Assembly: GCF_025567345.1 (NCBI RefSeq)
Contig: NZ_JAOQJS010000001.1
Span: 532,232-596,231, forward strand
Length of the DNA stretch: 64,000 nt
Reading direction: 5' to 3'
DNA from: Coprococcus ammoniilyticus
GTDB taxonomy: Bacteria; Bacillota; Clostridia; Lachnospirales; Lachnospiraceae
The stretch's first letter is position 1; each line of letters begins with the position of its first letter. The position numbers were made by a program, and so were the translations under genes. Positions 8,365 through 17,048 of the stretch are shown here, piece by piece. The notes beneath the pieces are model-generated. The model was not told the origin of the DNA, searched no databases, and worked only from the letters and a program-made list of their open reading frames with translations.

Positions 8365-8604
8365 ATGTTATTTAATAGAAGAAACAGGACTGCAGATCAG
8401 GTATATCCGGGGATGCGCCAAAGCCGGAAGCATGGTGTGGATAAGAAGCGCCATTTGGGTAAACAGAAGGGCGTGGATGCGGTTCAGGCAGAACTGATGG
8501 AGCATTATCAAGATTATATGGAAGAATTTGCGGATGAGCTGTCGGCGTTTGGGGTTGTGCAGGAGATGGAGAAGGACCGGGAGATGCTGGAGGATGAGCA
8601 GTAG
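8365..8604 (+). CDS. Small charged hypothetical protein (79 aa)
   Basis: A 79-residue protein with a basic, low-complexity first half (MLFNRRNRTADQ, then SRKHGVDKKRHLGKQKG) and an acidic helical second half (ELMEHYQDYMEEFADEL to EMEKDREMLEDEQ). No membrane segment or signal peptide is present. GAGG about ten bases before the ATG supports translation. I do not recognise the family. It is preceded by a leader with a terminator-like hairpin and followed directly by a copy of the dispersed palindromic repeat (core at 8616-8671). It may be a real, conserved small protein, but nothing in the sequence states a role. Confidence 0.55.
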   Translation: MLFNRRNRTADQVYPGMRQSRKHGVDKKRHLGKQKGVDAVQAELMEHYQDYMEEFADELSAFGVVQEMEKDREMLEDEQ

Positions 8605-8607
8605 TTT

Positions 8608-8700
8608 GCCTGATTCGCATATGCTCCTGCGCAAACTCGCCTCTGGCTCAAACATGCGCCCGCATATGCTGGCAAGCTGTATTTTATAACGAAAATCTTA
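8608..8700 (+). repeat. Dispersed palindromic repeat, copy 1 (subfamily A, short)
   Basis: Contains the conserved core seen at 18.9, 20.1 and 29.3 kb: GCTCCTGCGCAAACTCGCC, then GGCTCAAACATGCGC and CGCATATGCTGGCAA. Inner arms GCATATGC pair with themselves across the loop and TTGCGC-type arms extend the stem. The long outer arms seen in other copies are not evident here, so this is a short or degenerate copy. It starts four bases after a stop codon. Confidence 0.65.
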
Positions 8701-8825
8701 CTGATATTCATTACAGGGGATGTTCAACTAGATAATGCATCTGTGAAAAAATATGCGTACAAAGGCAATTCGAATATCTACAAAAGCAAAAACTATTTGC
8801 TTAAAATAGTATGAATTTCTGTTGG

Positions 8826-8877
8826 GTGGCTGTCGTTCAAACACTAAAAGCAAGAGCGCCAGCCACTTTAAATTTTT
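8826..8877. terminator. Hairpin near the 3' end of the ABC exporter gene
   Basis: Arms GTGGCTG and CAGCCAC, extended by CGTTC / GAGCG, are followed on the plus strand by TTTAAATTTTTT. It lies between the repeat at 8.6 kb and the convergent exporter gene. The bases from 8700 to 8825 show no gene. Confidence 0.45.
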
Positions 8878-8903
8878 TACAAATTCAAATGTAACAAATA
8901 CTA

Positions 8904-10589
8904 TTATTGAACATTCGCATTATACAGTTCCTTAAAATAAGAATCTGTATGTAATAGTTCTTCAAAAGTCCCTTGTCCGACAATCTTCCCTTCTCTAAAG
9001 AGAATAATTCTGTCAAAACCGGCAATGGAATTTAATCTATGTGCAATCGCAATGACCGTTTTATCTTTCATTTTTTGCATAACCGATTTCATTACAATCT
9101 CTTCTGTTAAATTATCCATTGCAGATGTTGCTTCATCCAAAATGACAAGTTCAGGGTTTTCAAACCACAAGCGGGCGAAGGCAAGTCTTTGTTTTTCTCC
9201 ACCTGATAAGCAGGTTCCTTTCTCACCAATTTCAGTATCTAAGCCTTCCGCAAGATTCTCAACCAAATGAGATAGTTGCACTTCACTCAATGCGTCCAGC
9301 ATTTGTTCTTTTGACACGTTCTTTTCAAATACCAGATTTTCTTTTATTGTTCCATCAAAAACGGGAACATCCTGCGATATATAGCTGACTTTGTCATACA
9401 AATTATTAAGGCAAATTCCACTTAACTCCATATCACCTAAGCAGATTTCTCCCTGATTGTATTTTAGTAATCCCAGTAATATTTTAATCACAGTGGATTT
9501 TCCAGAGCCACTTTCTCCTACAAAAGCTATTTTTTGTCCCCTTTTTATGAACAGGCTCAAATCATCAATAATTTTCCGTTCTTCATATTGGAACGATAAG
9601 TTTTTTATCGCTATTTCACCAATGTCCGTATTAATTGCGTTACCATTTCTTAATTGATTATCATCTTTTAAATCTAAAAATTCTTCAAATCTCTTATAGG
9701 ATGCCTTGTCCAATTTATATTGAACATAAAGTACATTAAAAATAGCGATCGGTGTGTAAGCATTTTCAATCAGCGCAATGAGTGCAACTATAGAACCCAC
9801 TGTAAGATTTTTTGTTTTCCATGCGTAAAATAAAATACCAATATCTAACATTGCCACAAGTAGCGCAAATATTGTAAAAAATGCTTCATGAATCATATTC
9901 ATTTTTACTTTTGATGAAACAATATTCTCTTTGGCACTACGAGTTTTCTTTATTTCACTCGGAAACTGTTTGCTCATACGGAATACCAACATTTCCATAA
10001 AGCCCCTGACCAGAAAATGATTGAATAGTTCCTCATTGTTCAAAATCTTTTCTTTTATTTTGTATAGAAACTTTAGTAGAATATTGGTTATTATAAAAAT
10101 AAGCATATAGCCTACAAACAAAATATAAGTAATTATTTTATCAATCTTCCAAATAAAATATACACTAAAAACAATGGTAGGAAGTAAATCACGAATCAAA
10201 CGTAACCAGAAATTGAATACTACATTTCTGCCTGCGGATGAGCCATTCTCGATCCTTTGAACAAGTTTTCCAGTACCTATTTTCTGATATTCCGTATAAT
10301 CGATTGTACTTATTTTTCTAAGCGACAAAAGCTTAAAATCCAGATAAATACCATACTCCAATTTCTTTTCTGGATAATTATCCAGATAATTCATACAATA
10401 ATTTACCAGCAAAATAAGACCGTAGGTTATAACTCCTGCAAATGTAAGTGTTCCAGTCGCCAATCCGTCAATAACCTTCTGAAAATAGTCCGTCTTGTAA
10501 TTAGCCATAAATGCATTAAATATACCTAGTCCAATGTAAGCTAATACCCATATTCTGTTATTCTTTAGAATTTCTTTTATATAGCGCAT
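8904..10589 (-). CDS. ABC exporter, fused membrane and ATPase domains
   Basis: A 561-residue half-transporter of the MsbA/lantibiotic-exporter type. The N-terminal domain (about 1-310) has six hydrophobic helices, and the C-terminal nucleotide-binding domain has Walker A GESGSGKST (near 360), signature LSGGEKQR (near 458), Walker B LVILDEATS (near 478) and the switch His in AIAHRLNSI. It probably works as a homodimer and exports an unidentified lipid, peptide or drug. There is no N-terminal C39 peptidase domain, so it does not cleave leader peptides. Base composition is more AT-rich than its neighbours, suggesting acquisition by transfer. It is divergent from a LanC-like gene; no precursor peptide was found between them. 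Confidence 0.9.
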   Translation of the reverse strand: MRYIKEILKNNRIWVLAYIGLGIFNAFMANYKTDYFQKVIDGLATGTLTFAGVITYGLILLVNYCMNYLDNYPEKKLEYGIYLDFKLLSLRKISTIDYTEYQKIGTGKLVQRIENGSSAGRNVVFNFWLRLIRDLLPTIVFSVYFIWKIDKIITYILFVGYMLIFIITNILLKFLYKIKEKILNNEELFNHFLVRGFMEMLVFRMSKQFPSEIKKTRSAKENIVSSKVKMNMIHEAFFTIFALLVAMLDIGILFYAWKTKNLTVGSIVALIALIENAYTPIAIFNVLYVQYKLDKASYKRFEEFLDLKDDNQLRNGNAINTDIGEIAIKNLSFQYEERKIIDDLSLFIKRGQKIAFVGESGSGKSTVIKILLGLLKYNQGEICLGDMELSGICLNNLYDKVSYISQDVPVFDGTIKENLVFEKNVSKEQMLDALSEVQLSHLVENLAEGLDTEIGEKGTCLSGGEKQRLAFARLWFENPELVILDEATSAMDNLTEEIVMKSVMQKMKDKTVIAIAHRLNSIAGFDRIILFREGKIVGQGTFEELLHTDSYFKELYNANVQ

Positions 10590-10827
10590 AACTGTACTCC
10601 TTTATATATTGTAGTTCAATCATTTGGACAGTACAGTTAACGACTGCTAGCAAGTTTATTTTCACCTCAGCACAATCTGCCAACAGTTTACATCAACTGT
10701 ACTGAGTAATTATCTCGGATATATTTCATATCGTTCTCACCTCTTTCAAATAAAGTATTTCCGTTAATCTTATCATATCAAGTCCCAATATTCTAGCGCC
10801 ATTTCTATAATTTGTTACCAGATTTTC

Positions 10828-10868
10828 TTTCCCTTATTTTCCCTTATGAGAGTTCGTAAATAAGGGGA
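10828..10868. promoter_or_regulatory. Imperfect inverted repeat between divergent genes
   Basis: TCCCTTATTT pairs with AAATAAGGGGA across about 18 bases. It lies in the 520-base region between the ABC exporter and the LanC-like gene and might be an operator or hairpin. The rest of 10590-10945 shows no gene. Confidence 0.3.
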
Positions 10869-10946
10869 GAACGATATAACACGATACAAAATGTAATGAA
10901 AAGGACACTTAATAGTATAGTTATAGTTTGGGTGTGATTTTAAGGC

Positions 10947-10974
10947 TTGCTTAATTTGAAAATACATGTATAAT
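10947..10974 (+). promoter_or_regulatory. Promoter of the LanC-like gene
   Basis: TTGCTT (10947-10952) and TATAAT (10969-10974) are separated by 16 bases, leaving a leader of about 130 bases before the ATG at 11111. Confidence 0.55.
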
Positions 10975-11110
10975 TATCATATAGAAATACTAGGAAATAA
11001 AAGCGATGAAACAGGAATGACTGGAGAAAGAGATAATAAGCAGCGAGATAAACTGAGACAGAGTGAGAAGTTTTTATAGCATAGGATAAAGTTACAAAGG
11101 AGACGAAGAT

Positions 11111-12517
11111 ATGGCAAAGTTGATTACACCGGAGATTTTTCAAAAGAATACAGCAGAAGATTATTTGAAAGCGGCGATCGATACGGCGGAATGGATCGAT
11201 ACGTTGGCGATTAAGACGGAATATGGAAGAATCTGGCAGGCGTTGCCGGAAGGACAGGATGGATATCGGGAGGATGTTCCGTTATTTACGCCGAAGAGTA
11301 TGTATGACGGTTCGGCAGGTATTGGTATTTTCTTTATTCGGCTGTATGAAGCAACCGGAGACACACGCTGGCTGACTGAGGCGGAGGAAGCAGCGGCGCA
11401 TATCATTGCAACGAAGGTTGGCGTGAAATGGTATCAGACGACGCTTCATTCAGAGGTAAAGGGTATTATTCCGGTTCCGGGCTGGGCGGCAGGCCCTTAC
11501 AATGGCCCGGTTGGTGAGGCGTATTTCCTTGAAGACCTGTATCAGGTGACAGGAAAACAGGCGTATCGGGATTATGTATTATATGTTGCGGATGTCCTGC
11601 TTGAAGCAATAGTAACTGATAAGAGAGGACTGCATTGGAGTGATCAGGAGGATATCACCGCAGATGGCGGATTTATCGTATTCTTAGATATCCTTTACCG
11701 TAAGACCGGTATAAAGAAATATCTGGATACGGCATGTGCGGCTGCAGACCGGATCGCACAGGATGCTCTTCCTGCACCAAATGGTGGAAAGTTTTGGAAG
11801 TTGCTTGACTTGTCGGTGATTGATTTTGCGAAGGATACGACATTCCCGAACTGGTCACATGGAACGACCGGAACGGCATGGATGTTCGCAGCCTTATATC
11901 AGGATACAAAGAAAGAGGAATATCTGGAGCTGGCAAAGGAAGGACTTACATATGCAATGAATATCGCAGTTGGAGATGAGACCGGACGATTGATCCCATA
12001 TCAGGATCATCCGGTAACAGGTCCGACGTATGACAAATATTATCTCAGTACATGTCATGGCCCGGTTGGAAGTACGCTGGCATTTCGTGAATTATATGAG
12101 ATTACCAGAGAGGAGATCTACCGGAACTGGACGATCGAATTATCGCGTGGTATCGTCCGTGCCGGTGCGCCGGAGAAACATTCCTGGGGCTTCTGGAACT
12201 GCCAGTGCCAGTGTTGTGGAACAGCAGGTATTCTGGAGCATTTTGCCGCCATGTATGAATATACCGGGGAGAAGGAGTTCTATGATTATATGATTCGTAC
12301 GGCTGATATAATGCTTTCCGATTCGGATCACCGGACACCGGGACTTCGTACCTGGTATGACAGTTGGTGGAGAACGATTCCGACCAGAGTTGTCAGTTAT
12401 CCGGGACTGTATGTCGGTGTGGCAGGTTGTGCATCCTCGCTGCTCCGTACCTATGCGGCGCTGACAGGTAAGAAGCTGACCAACCTGTACGAATATCATT
12501 TCTTTGAGAAGTTTTAA
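11111..12517 (+). CDS. LanC-like (lanthionine synthetase C-like) protein
   Basis: A 468-residue protein with an alpha/alpha-toroid fold of the LanC superfamily, where a zinc ion activates thiols for addition to dehydroamino acids. Repeated glycine-rich turns mark the toroid: DGSAGIG (66-72), WSHGTTG (248-254), TCHGPVG (314-320), CCGTAG (368-373) and PGLYVGVAG (431-439). The H250, Cys315-His316 and Cys366-369 positions are plausible counterparts of the zinc ligands of NisC, but their order is not identical and I have not aligned them. AAAGGAG precedes the ATG. No LanB, LanM or precursor peptide gene is nearby, so a lantibiotic role is not established; stand-alone LanC-like proteins are common. 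Confidence 0.75.
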   Translation: MAKLITPEIFQKNTAEDYLKAAIDTAEWIDTLAIKTEYGRIWQALPEGQDGYREDVPLFTPKSMYDGSAGIGIFFIRLYEATGDTRWLTEAEEAAAHIIATKVGVKWYQTTLHSEVKGIIPVPGWAAGPYNGPVGEAYFLEDLYQVTGKQAYRDYVLYVADVLLEAIVTDKRGLHWSDQEDITADGGFIVFLDILYRKTGIKKYLDTACAAADRIAQDALPAPNGGKFWKLLDLSVIDFAKDTTFPNWSHGTTGTAWMFAALYQDTKKEEYLELAKEGLTYAMNIAVGDETGRLIPYQDHPVTGPTYDKYYLSTCHGPVGSTLAFRELYEITREEIYRNWTIELSRGIVRAGAPEKHSWGFWNCQCQCCGTAGILEHFAAMYEYTGEKEFYDYMIRTADIMLSDSDHRTPGLRTWYDSWWRTIPTRVVSYPGLYVGVAGCASSLLRTYAALTGKKLTNLYEYHFFEKF

Positions 12518-12542
12518 GCGGAGCTTTATATAAAAATGCAGA

Positions 12543-13364
12543 TCATGCTTCTATGGCTACGGTGATCTCGGTAATGTAGTCTTGCGGGTCTTCGGCAGTG
12601 AAGCTATCTATAACATTGTGCTCCAGATATTCAGAGGAAGTATGGATGTTGTGTTCATGTTTAAAGGTCATTAGGCGGTCGTAAGTATCGCCGATCGTAT
12701 CCCAGTGACCGGTGTGGTAGGCGGTGAGATATTTTCCTGCAGGCAAGGTATGGACAGGAAGCCCGTAAGGCTTGTTATCTAACAACAGGGCGACATTATC
12801 ATAGACAGCGTACTTATCTGATTCGATATGGGAAGCGTGCTGGAAATATGCCATATCATAATCATTTTTAAAAGTAGAACCGACCGTTAGCAGAAGATTG
12901 ATCAGGTCATCGGTTTTCCGATACAGTTCAGCATCTGTAGCGGTTGGTGCTTCTGCATAGAGATAGTAGCGTTCCGGGAAGTCGGCGATAAAGATGGCTG
13001 TCGGATCGATCTGCATAGCGAAATGGATCTTGCTCTTTTGCTGCGAGATCCATTTTTCCATGGAGCGTAATTTGGCAATCTCCGTATTGATCTGATGTTC
13101 ACGTTCTTCTAATATATGGAGCATCTTTGCCGGATCACGGTTGGCAAGCTGCTCTTTGATCTCTTTTAACGGCATACCGAGGTCTTTTAATAAAAGGATG
13201 GTGTCAAGGATCTCGGTCTGATAGATCGAATAATAGCGGTAACCATTTGGCTGGGTGAGCTCCGGCTGAAATAAACCGATCTCATCATAATGAAACAGGG
13301 TTTCTTTTGTTATTCGCATGATCCTGGCGAACTCGCCGGTCGTCATATATATCTTTTTATTCAT
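12543..13364 (-). CDS. MerR-family regulator with effector-binding domain
   Basis: A 273-residue transcription activator/repressor. The N-terminal winged helix-turn-helix (about 5-75) has TTGEFARIMRITKETLFHYDEIGLF and YRYYS, cited here in parts: GEFARIMRITKETLFHYD. A coiled-coil dimerisation helix follows (about 80-115), then a GyrI-like ligand-binding domain of BmrR/TipA type, rich in aromatic residues (YYLYAEAP, AYHTGHWDTIGDTYDRL). Such proteins sense amphipathic drugs and switch on an efflux pump. It is divergent from a MATE pump with a perfect MerR operator between them, which strongly suggests it controls that pump. Confidence 0.88.
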   Translation of the reverse strand: MNKKIYMTTGEFARIMRITKETLFHYDEIGLFQPELTQPNGYRYYSIYQTEILDTILLLKDLGMPLKEIKEQLANRDPAKMLHILEEREHQINTEIAKLRSMEKWISQQKSKIHFAMQIDPTAIFIADFPERYYLYAEAPTATDAELYRKTDDLINLLLTVGSTFKNDYDMAYFQHASHIESDKYAVYDNVALLLDNKPYGLPVHTLPAGKYLTAYHTGHWDTIGDTYDRLMTFKHEHNIHTSSEYLEHNVIDSFTAEDPQDYITEITVAIEA

Positions 13365-13394
13365 TTGAATTTCCTTTCATTTTCAAAATTACAC

Positions 13395-13425
13395 TTGACT
13401 ATAGGGTTACCCTATAGTATATGCT
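13395..13425 (+). promoter_or_regulatory. MerR-type promoter and operator for the MATE gene
   Basis: TTGACT (13395-13400) and TATGCT (13420-13425) are 19 bases apart, the over-long spacing typical of MerR-activated promoters. A perfect palindrome with arms ACTATAGGGT and ACCCTATAGT around one T (13398-13418) fills the spacer. Confidence 0.88.
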
Positions 13426-13474
13426 TGGCTTTGTCAATTAGAAAAGTGTTATAAAACGGAGAGGACTTATTAAA

Positions 13475-14815
13475 ATGGGTAAATCATTAAATCGTCGCAT
13501 TACGCCATGGTCGCTGCTGAGCTTTGCAGCACCGTCAATCATCATGATGGTATTTATGTCGTTGTATACCATCGTGGATGGTATCTTTGTATCCCGATTT
13601 GTCGGAAGTAATGCATTATCATCGTTAAATATCGTATATCCCGTAGTAAATGTGGCGATCGCCATTGCCATGATGCTGGCATCGGGTGGAAATGCGATCA
13701 TTAGCAAATATCTTGGAGAGGGAAATAAAAAGAGAGCATGTGAGAGCCTGACTCAGTTTGTCACGGTATGTATTCTGGTCAGCCTTGTGATCGTGGTGAT
13801 CAGTCAGGTGTTCCTGACAGAGATATCCAGACTGCTGGGTTCTAATGAAGTGCTTTTGGCAGACTGTAAAAGTTATCTGGGAATGGTGAGCTTATTCATT
13901 CCTGCCTGTATGTTGCAAACGTTGTTTCAGATGTATCTGGTCACAGCGGGACGGCCAACGATGGGCTTGCTGCTTATGATCGGTGCAGGTATTGTAAATG
14001 CTGTTCTTGATTACGTATTGATCGTGATCTGTGATATGGGAGTTGCAGGTGCGGCACTTGCAACAGGAATCGGTCAGTGCATTCCCGCGATTGCCGGACT
14101 TGTATTTTTCATGTTCTCCAAAGGTGAGCTTCGGTTTACCGGATTCAAGCTTTCCTTGCGGGAGCTTGGACATGCCTGCTATAACGGTTCTTCAGAGATG
14201 GTATCAGAGCTTTCAAATTCTGTTGTAACGGTATTGTTCAATCTTGTTCTGATGCGTCTTGCAGGAGAAGCCGGAGTTGCGGCTATCTCGATCCTGCTGT
14301 ATGGACAGTTCTTATTCAATGCATTTTATCTGGGATTTACAATCGGGATCAGTCCGATCGTTGGGTTCCAGTATGGCGCAAAGAATAAGAAAAAACTTCG
14401 GAGTATTTATAAGATTGCATTCCTTTTTGTGGCGGTATCGGCAATTATTCTGACGGTTATTGCAGAGGTACTCGCGACCTGGATCATTACGGTGTTCACA
14501 CATGACCCGGCAACATTTGAACTGGCAGAGATCGGATTCAAGATCTTTGCGATCAATTTCCTGTTCAGTGGATTAAATATCACATCCTCCGGTTTCTTCA
14601 CAGCCCTTTCAAATGGTAAGGTGTCGGCGATCATTTCATTCAGCCGGACATTTATCTTTACGGTGTTAAGCCTTCTGATCCTGCCGCATTTCCTTAAGAT
14701 CTATGGAGCATGGCTGGCTGTACCAATCGCAGAAGCGGTGACGCTTCTTGTGACTGTGCCGTTTCATAAGGTGTATTTTATTGGCAGGGGGGAGAAGAAT
14801 TATCTGCGGGGGTAG
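13475..14815 (+). CDS. MATE-family multidrug efflux transporter
   Basis: A 446-residue inner-membrane protein with twelve predicted helices, matching the usual MATE length. Family traits include the opening TPWSLLSFAAPSIIMMV, the duplicated two-bundle layout (second half from about residue 235), and conserved glycine/proline helices such as FIPACMLQTLFQMYLVTAGRP (part: LQTLFQMYLVTAGRP). It should expel cationic drugs in exchange for Na+ or H+ (MepA/NorM type). The start at 13475 is preceded by GGAG. Expression is probably induced by the divergent MerR regulator. The 3' end is immediately followed by a fragment of a minus-strand XRE gene. Confidence 0.9.
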   Translation: MGKSLNRRITPWSLLSFAAPSIIMMVFMSLYTIVDGIFVSRFVGSNALSSLNIVYPVVNVAIAIAMMLASGGNAIISKYLGEGNKKRACESLTQFVTVCILVSLVIVVISQVFLTEISRLLGSNEVLLADCKSYLGMVSLFIPACMLQTLFQMYLVTAGRPTMGLLLMIGAGIVNAVLDYVLIVICDMGVAGAALATGIGQCIPAIAGLVFFMFSKGELRFTGFKLSLRELGHACYNGSSEMVSELSNSVVTVLFNLVLMRLAGEAGVAAISILLYGQFLFNAFYLGFTIGISPIVGFQYGAKNKKKLRSIYKIAFLFVAVSAIILTVIAEVLATWIITVFTHDPATFELAEIGFKIFAINFLFSGLNITSSGFFTALSNGKVSAIISFSRTFIFTVLSLLILPHFLKIYGAWLAVPIAEAVTLLVTVPFHKVYFIGRGEKNYLRG

Positions 14816-14820
14816 ATGCG

Positions 14821-15030
14821 CTATTTTTCATTTGTACGTCCGAGAATATAGTCGGCAGATACATGATAGAGGTCACATAATGTCAGCAGATGGTGAATTG
14901 GCAGTTCGTTTGCACCACGTTCGTATCGGGCGTACATTGTCTGGGATGTGCCAAGAACATGGGCAATGTATTCTTGTGTGTAGTCAGCATCTTCTCTTAA
15001 GTTTCGGATTCTCTGAAGCTTCCGATAAAG
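14821..15030 (-). pseudogene. 5'-truncated XRE helix-turn-helix regulator
   Basis: The minus strand encodes a good helix-turn-helix repressor frame ending at 14821 (KLQRIRNLREDADYTQEY, then YARYERGANELPIHHL and YHVSADYILGRTNEK). Going upstream, the frame meets a stop at 15031-15033 immediately before LYRKLQRIR, where homologues begin with MDxYRKL, so the start codon has been lost. The sequence around 15028-15040 could be a frameshifted version of the original start. The opposite strand of this fragment is read through by the frame leading into the YARHG protein, which has also lost its start. Confidence 0.65.
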
Positions 15031-16142
15031 TCACTACAAAACAAAGTGAGGTTTCCGAAGATCAGACAGAAATGATAACAGATGCATCAAAGGATTTGTC
15101 AACAGATACATCAACAGATGCTCAGGTTACGGAGAAAAATAGTTCAGAGAATACAAGTGAGGCACAGACTGCATACAGTGCAGATATGGTTATTGATTCC
15201 GATATGTCAGCACAGGTAGAAACTGTAAATTATACAGGTGTATATTATTTGCCTTACATAAATTATGACGGTGCTGCATGTGACGAAGTAAATAAAAGAA
15301 TCGAGAAGCTTGCACAGAAATACATAGAAAATACAGATGAATATGGATCGGGTTGTATGGGAATCAGTTATAAATGGACTCTGTATGGCAATATATTATC
15401 GTTGATCATACCGCTTCAATTTGATGCAGATATGGTTGAGTATAATGTGTATGTTCTGGATCTGAAAAAGGATAAGCTGCTTACGAAGAAGGATCTGCTT
15501 GCAGAACTGAATATAGATGAAGCAGATTATGAACAGGATGAACAGGATGCCATGGATGCCTGCTTTTATTCATTGTATGGAAGCTTTAAAGATACAGATG
15601 ACTATTATGATGTCGTTTACAATGAAACAATAGCGTCTGAAAATGTTGCAGAGGCACTTCCATATATTGATGAAAATGGAACCCTGGGAGCTGTTGCAAA
15701 AATCTATTCTATGGCAGGAGCAAATTATTATTACCATATGGTTACGGTATTGGCGTTGGATGGAGCCTGTGAATATAGCGGAGAAAGTGATAATTATAAT
15801 TCTAAGGTGCTCGCCAATACAGATAACCAGTCCGGCTCACAGGAAACAGGGGATACTTCAGATCCCGAGTATATGCTTCCGAATAGTGATTCTGAATACA
15901 TATCAGATAGTGACCTGGATGGGCTGACACCGGATGAATGCCGTCTCGCTCTTAACGAAATATATGCCCGCCATGGAAGAAAATTTAATGATCCGGATTA
16001 TCAGGCATATTTCAATTCCAAGAGCTGGTACAATGGAACGATTGATCCGGATGATTTCGATGATACAGCAATGTTTAATCAGTATGAGCTTGCAAACAGG
16101 GATTATATCATCGATTATGAGAAACGGATGGGGTATCGTTAG
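15012..16142 (+). pseudogene. YARHG-domain surface/lipoprotein, 5' end missing
   Basis: The open frame extends upstream to 14781, but its first 75 or so codons are antisense to the XRE fragment and are not genuine. From about 15015 the protein looks real: a Ser/Thr/Asp-rich linker (TKQSEVSEDQTEM onward), a DUF3298/DUF4163-like central region (YLPYINYDGAACDEVNKRI, FDADMVEYNVYVLDLKK) and a C-terminal YARHG domain (LNEIYARHGRKFNDPDYQAYF, cited in part as EIYARHGRKFNDPDYQAYF). Such proteins are normally exported lipoproteins, but no signal peptide or lipobox survives here. The 3' end overlaps the convergent arginase-like gene by 35 bases. Translation may still begin from a chance upstream start, which would give an unexported chimera. 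Confidence 0.6.
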
Positions 16143-16899
16143 AAATATGTGATCGAAAAAAATCAATCAGCTCATGATTTATACGTTCATTTTTTTCTTC
16201 GCCTTCCATGTATTCTGGAAGTGGTAGATCCGGTTGGCATTCACCGCAGATATCGATGCCGCATACGGTTTCATGGCTTAAGATGATGCCAAGCAGATGT
16301 TCCAACATGTCAAGTGTCATGTCGCCCTGATTCCAGTTGGTTTCTGTGAAACGGGTAGAGAGAACATCTTTATCAATAGAAATATAAAATGGGACACCTG
16401 AGAGGATGTTTGCTGATTTCTTTCGGGCAGTCCCATTTTTTAGTTCTTCAGCAGAAAAGGTCAGAAGACGGTCTTTGCGTACTGCATCAATCTGGAAAAT
16501 GTCGGCTGCTTCCGGTCCGATCAGAATTAACTGTTTCAGATTTGGATTCTGGTCCAGAACAAGCCCCGCCCAGTCACCACAGCTCATCATTCCGTCAACG
16601 AGTGGTCGCTGCATATCTGTATGGTGGTCGAATACTACGAGCGAGAACGGTCGTTTGATCTGGTCGGTTGTTATCTTTGTTACATAATGAAAATTCCCGG
16701 AGTCAATAAAATGGATACCGTTGATTCCATATGGCATGATTCGTTTCCGAATCTCGGCAGCGGCTTCATCTGAACAATACAGGTCGCAGCCTTCAATGTC
16801 AGAGCAGTCGATCCAGTGAAACCGTGGGTTATCCTTCATATCTTCATCGCAGTATACATGCGTAAAATCCAGGATGTAGTTGTTTGCTTTGTTGTTCAT
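16108..16899 (-). CDS. Arginase/ureohydrolase-fold protein
   Basis: A 263-residue cytosolic protein with the metal-binding signatures of the arginase/agmatinase/deacetylase fold: VVFDHHTDMQ (near residue 88, the counterpart of DAHxD), MMSCGDWAGLVL, and YISIDKDVL followed by TNWNQGDMT (the counterpart of SxDxDxxDP). The family hydrolyses guanidino compounds with two Mn ions. The second motif lacks the usual DP after SIDKDVL, so the substrate may differ from arginine or agmatine. The start is ATG 16899. It overlaps the convergent YARHG frame at its 3' end and has no operon partner, so the pathway is not apparent. Confidence 0.75.
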   Translation of the reverse strand: MNNKANNYILDFTHVYCDEDMKDNPRFHWIDCSDIEGCDLYCSDEAAAEIRKRIMPYGINGIHFIDSGNFHYVTKITTDQIKRPFSLVVFDHHTDMQRPLVDGMMSCGDWAGLVLDQNPNLKQLILIGPEAADIFQIDAVRKDRLLTFSAEELKNGTARKKSANILSGVPFYISIDKDVLSTRFTETNWNQGDMTLDMLEHLLGIILSHETVCGIDICGECQPDLPLPEYMEGEEKNERINHELIDFFRSHISNDTPSVSHNR

Positions 16900-16996
16900 G
16901 GGTATGACTTCCTTGTAAATATTTTAAAACGTTTATAGAAAATTATAACATATATCAAGCTAATCTATATCATTTTTCCATCATACAGACATACAG

Positions 16997-17048
16997 AAAA
17001 ATTCCTCTGCATACATTGTAAAAATGAGATTTGCAGGGGAATTTTTTT
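16997..17048 (+). promoter_or_regulatory. Hairpin sequestering the spoIIID ribosome binding site
   Basis: AAAAATTCCTCTGCA (16997-17011) pairs with TGCAGGGGAATTTTT (17032-17046), 15 pairs with one G-U and a 20-base loop. The right arm contains the AGGGGA Shine-Dalgarno site, and its T run leads into the TTG start at 17047. It could be a terminator or a translational switch. Confidence 0.65.

Noticed and set aside
11111..12517. Glycoside hydrolase family 88/105 for the LanC-like protein
   Set aside because: The fold type is similar, but the Gly-rich SHGTTG, CHGPVG and CCGTAG turns favour the LanC group; a formal profile search would decide.
14781..15014. N-terminal 75 residues of the long YARHG frame
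   Set aside because: The bases are antisense to a recognisable XRE repressor; the peptide has no family-like features.
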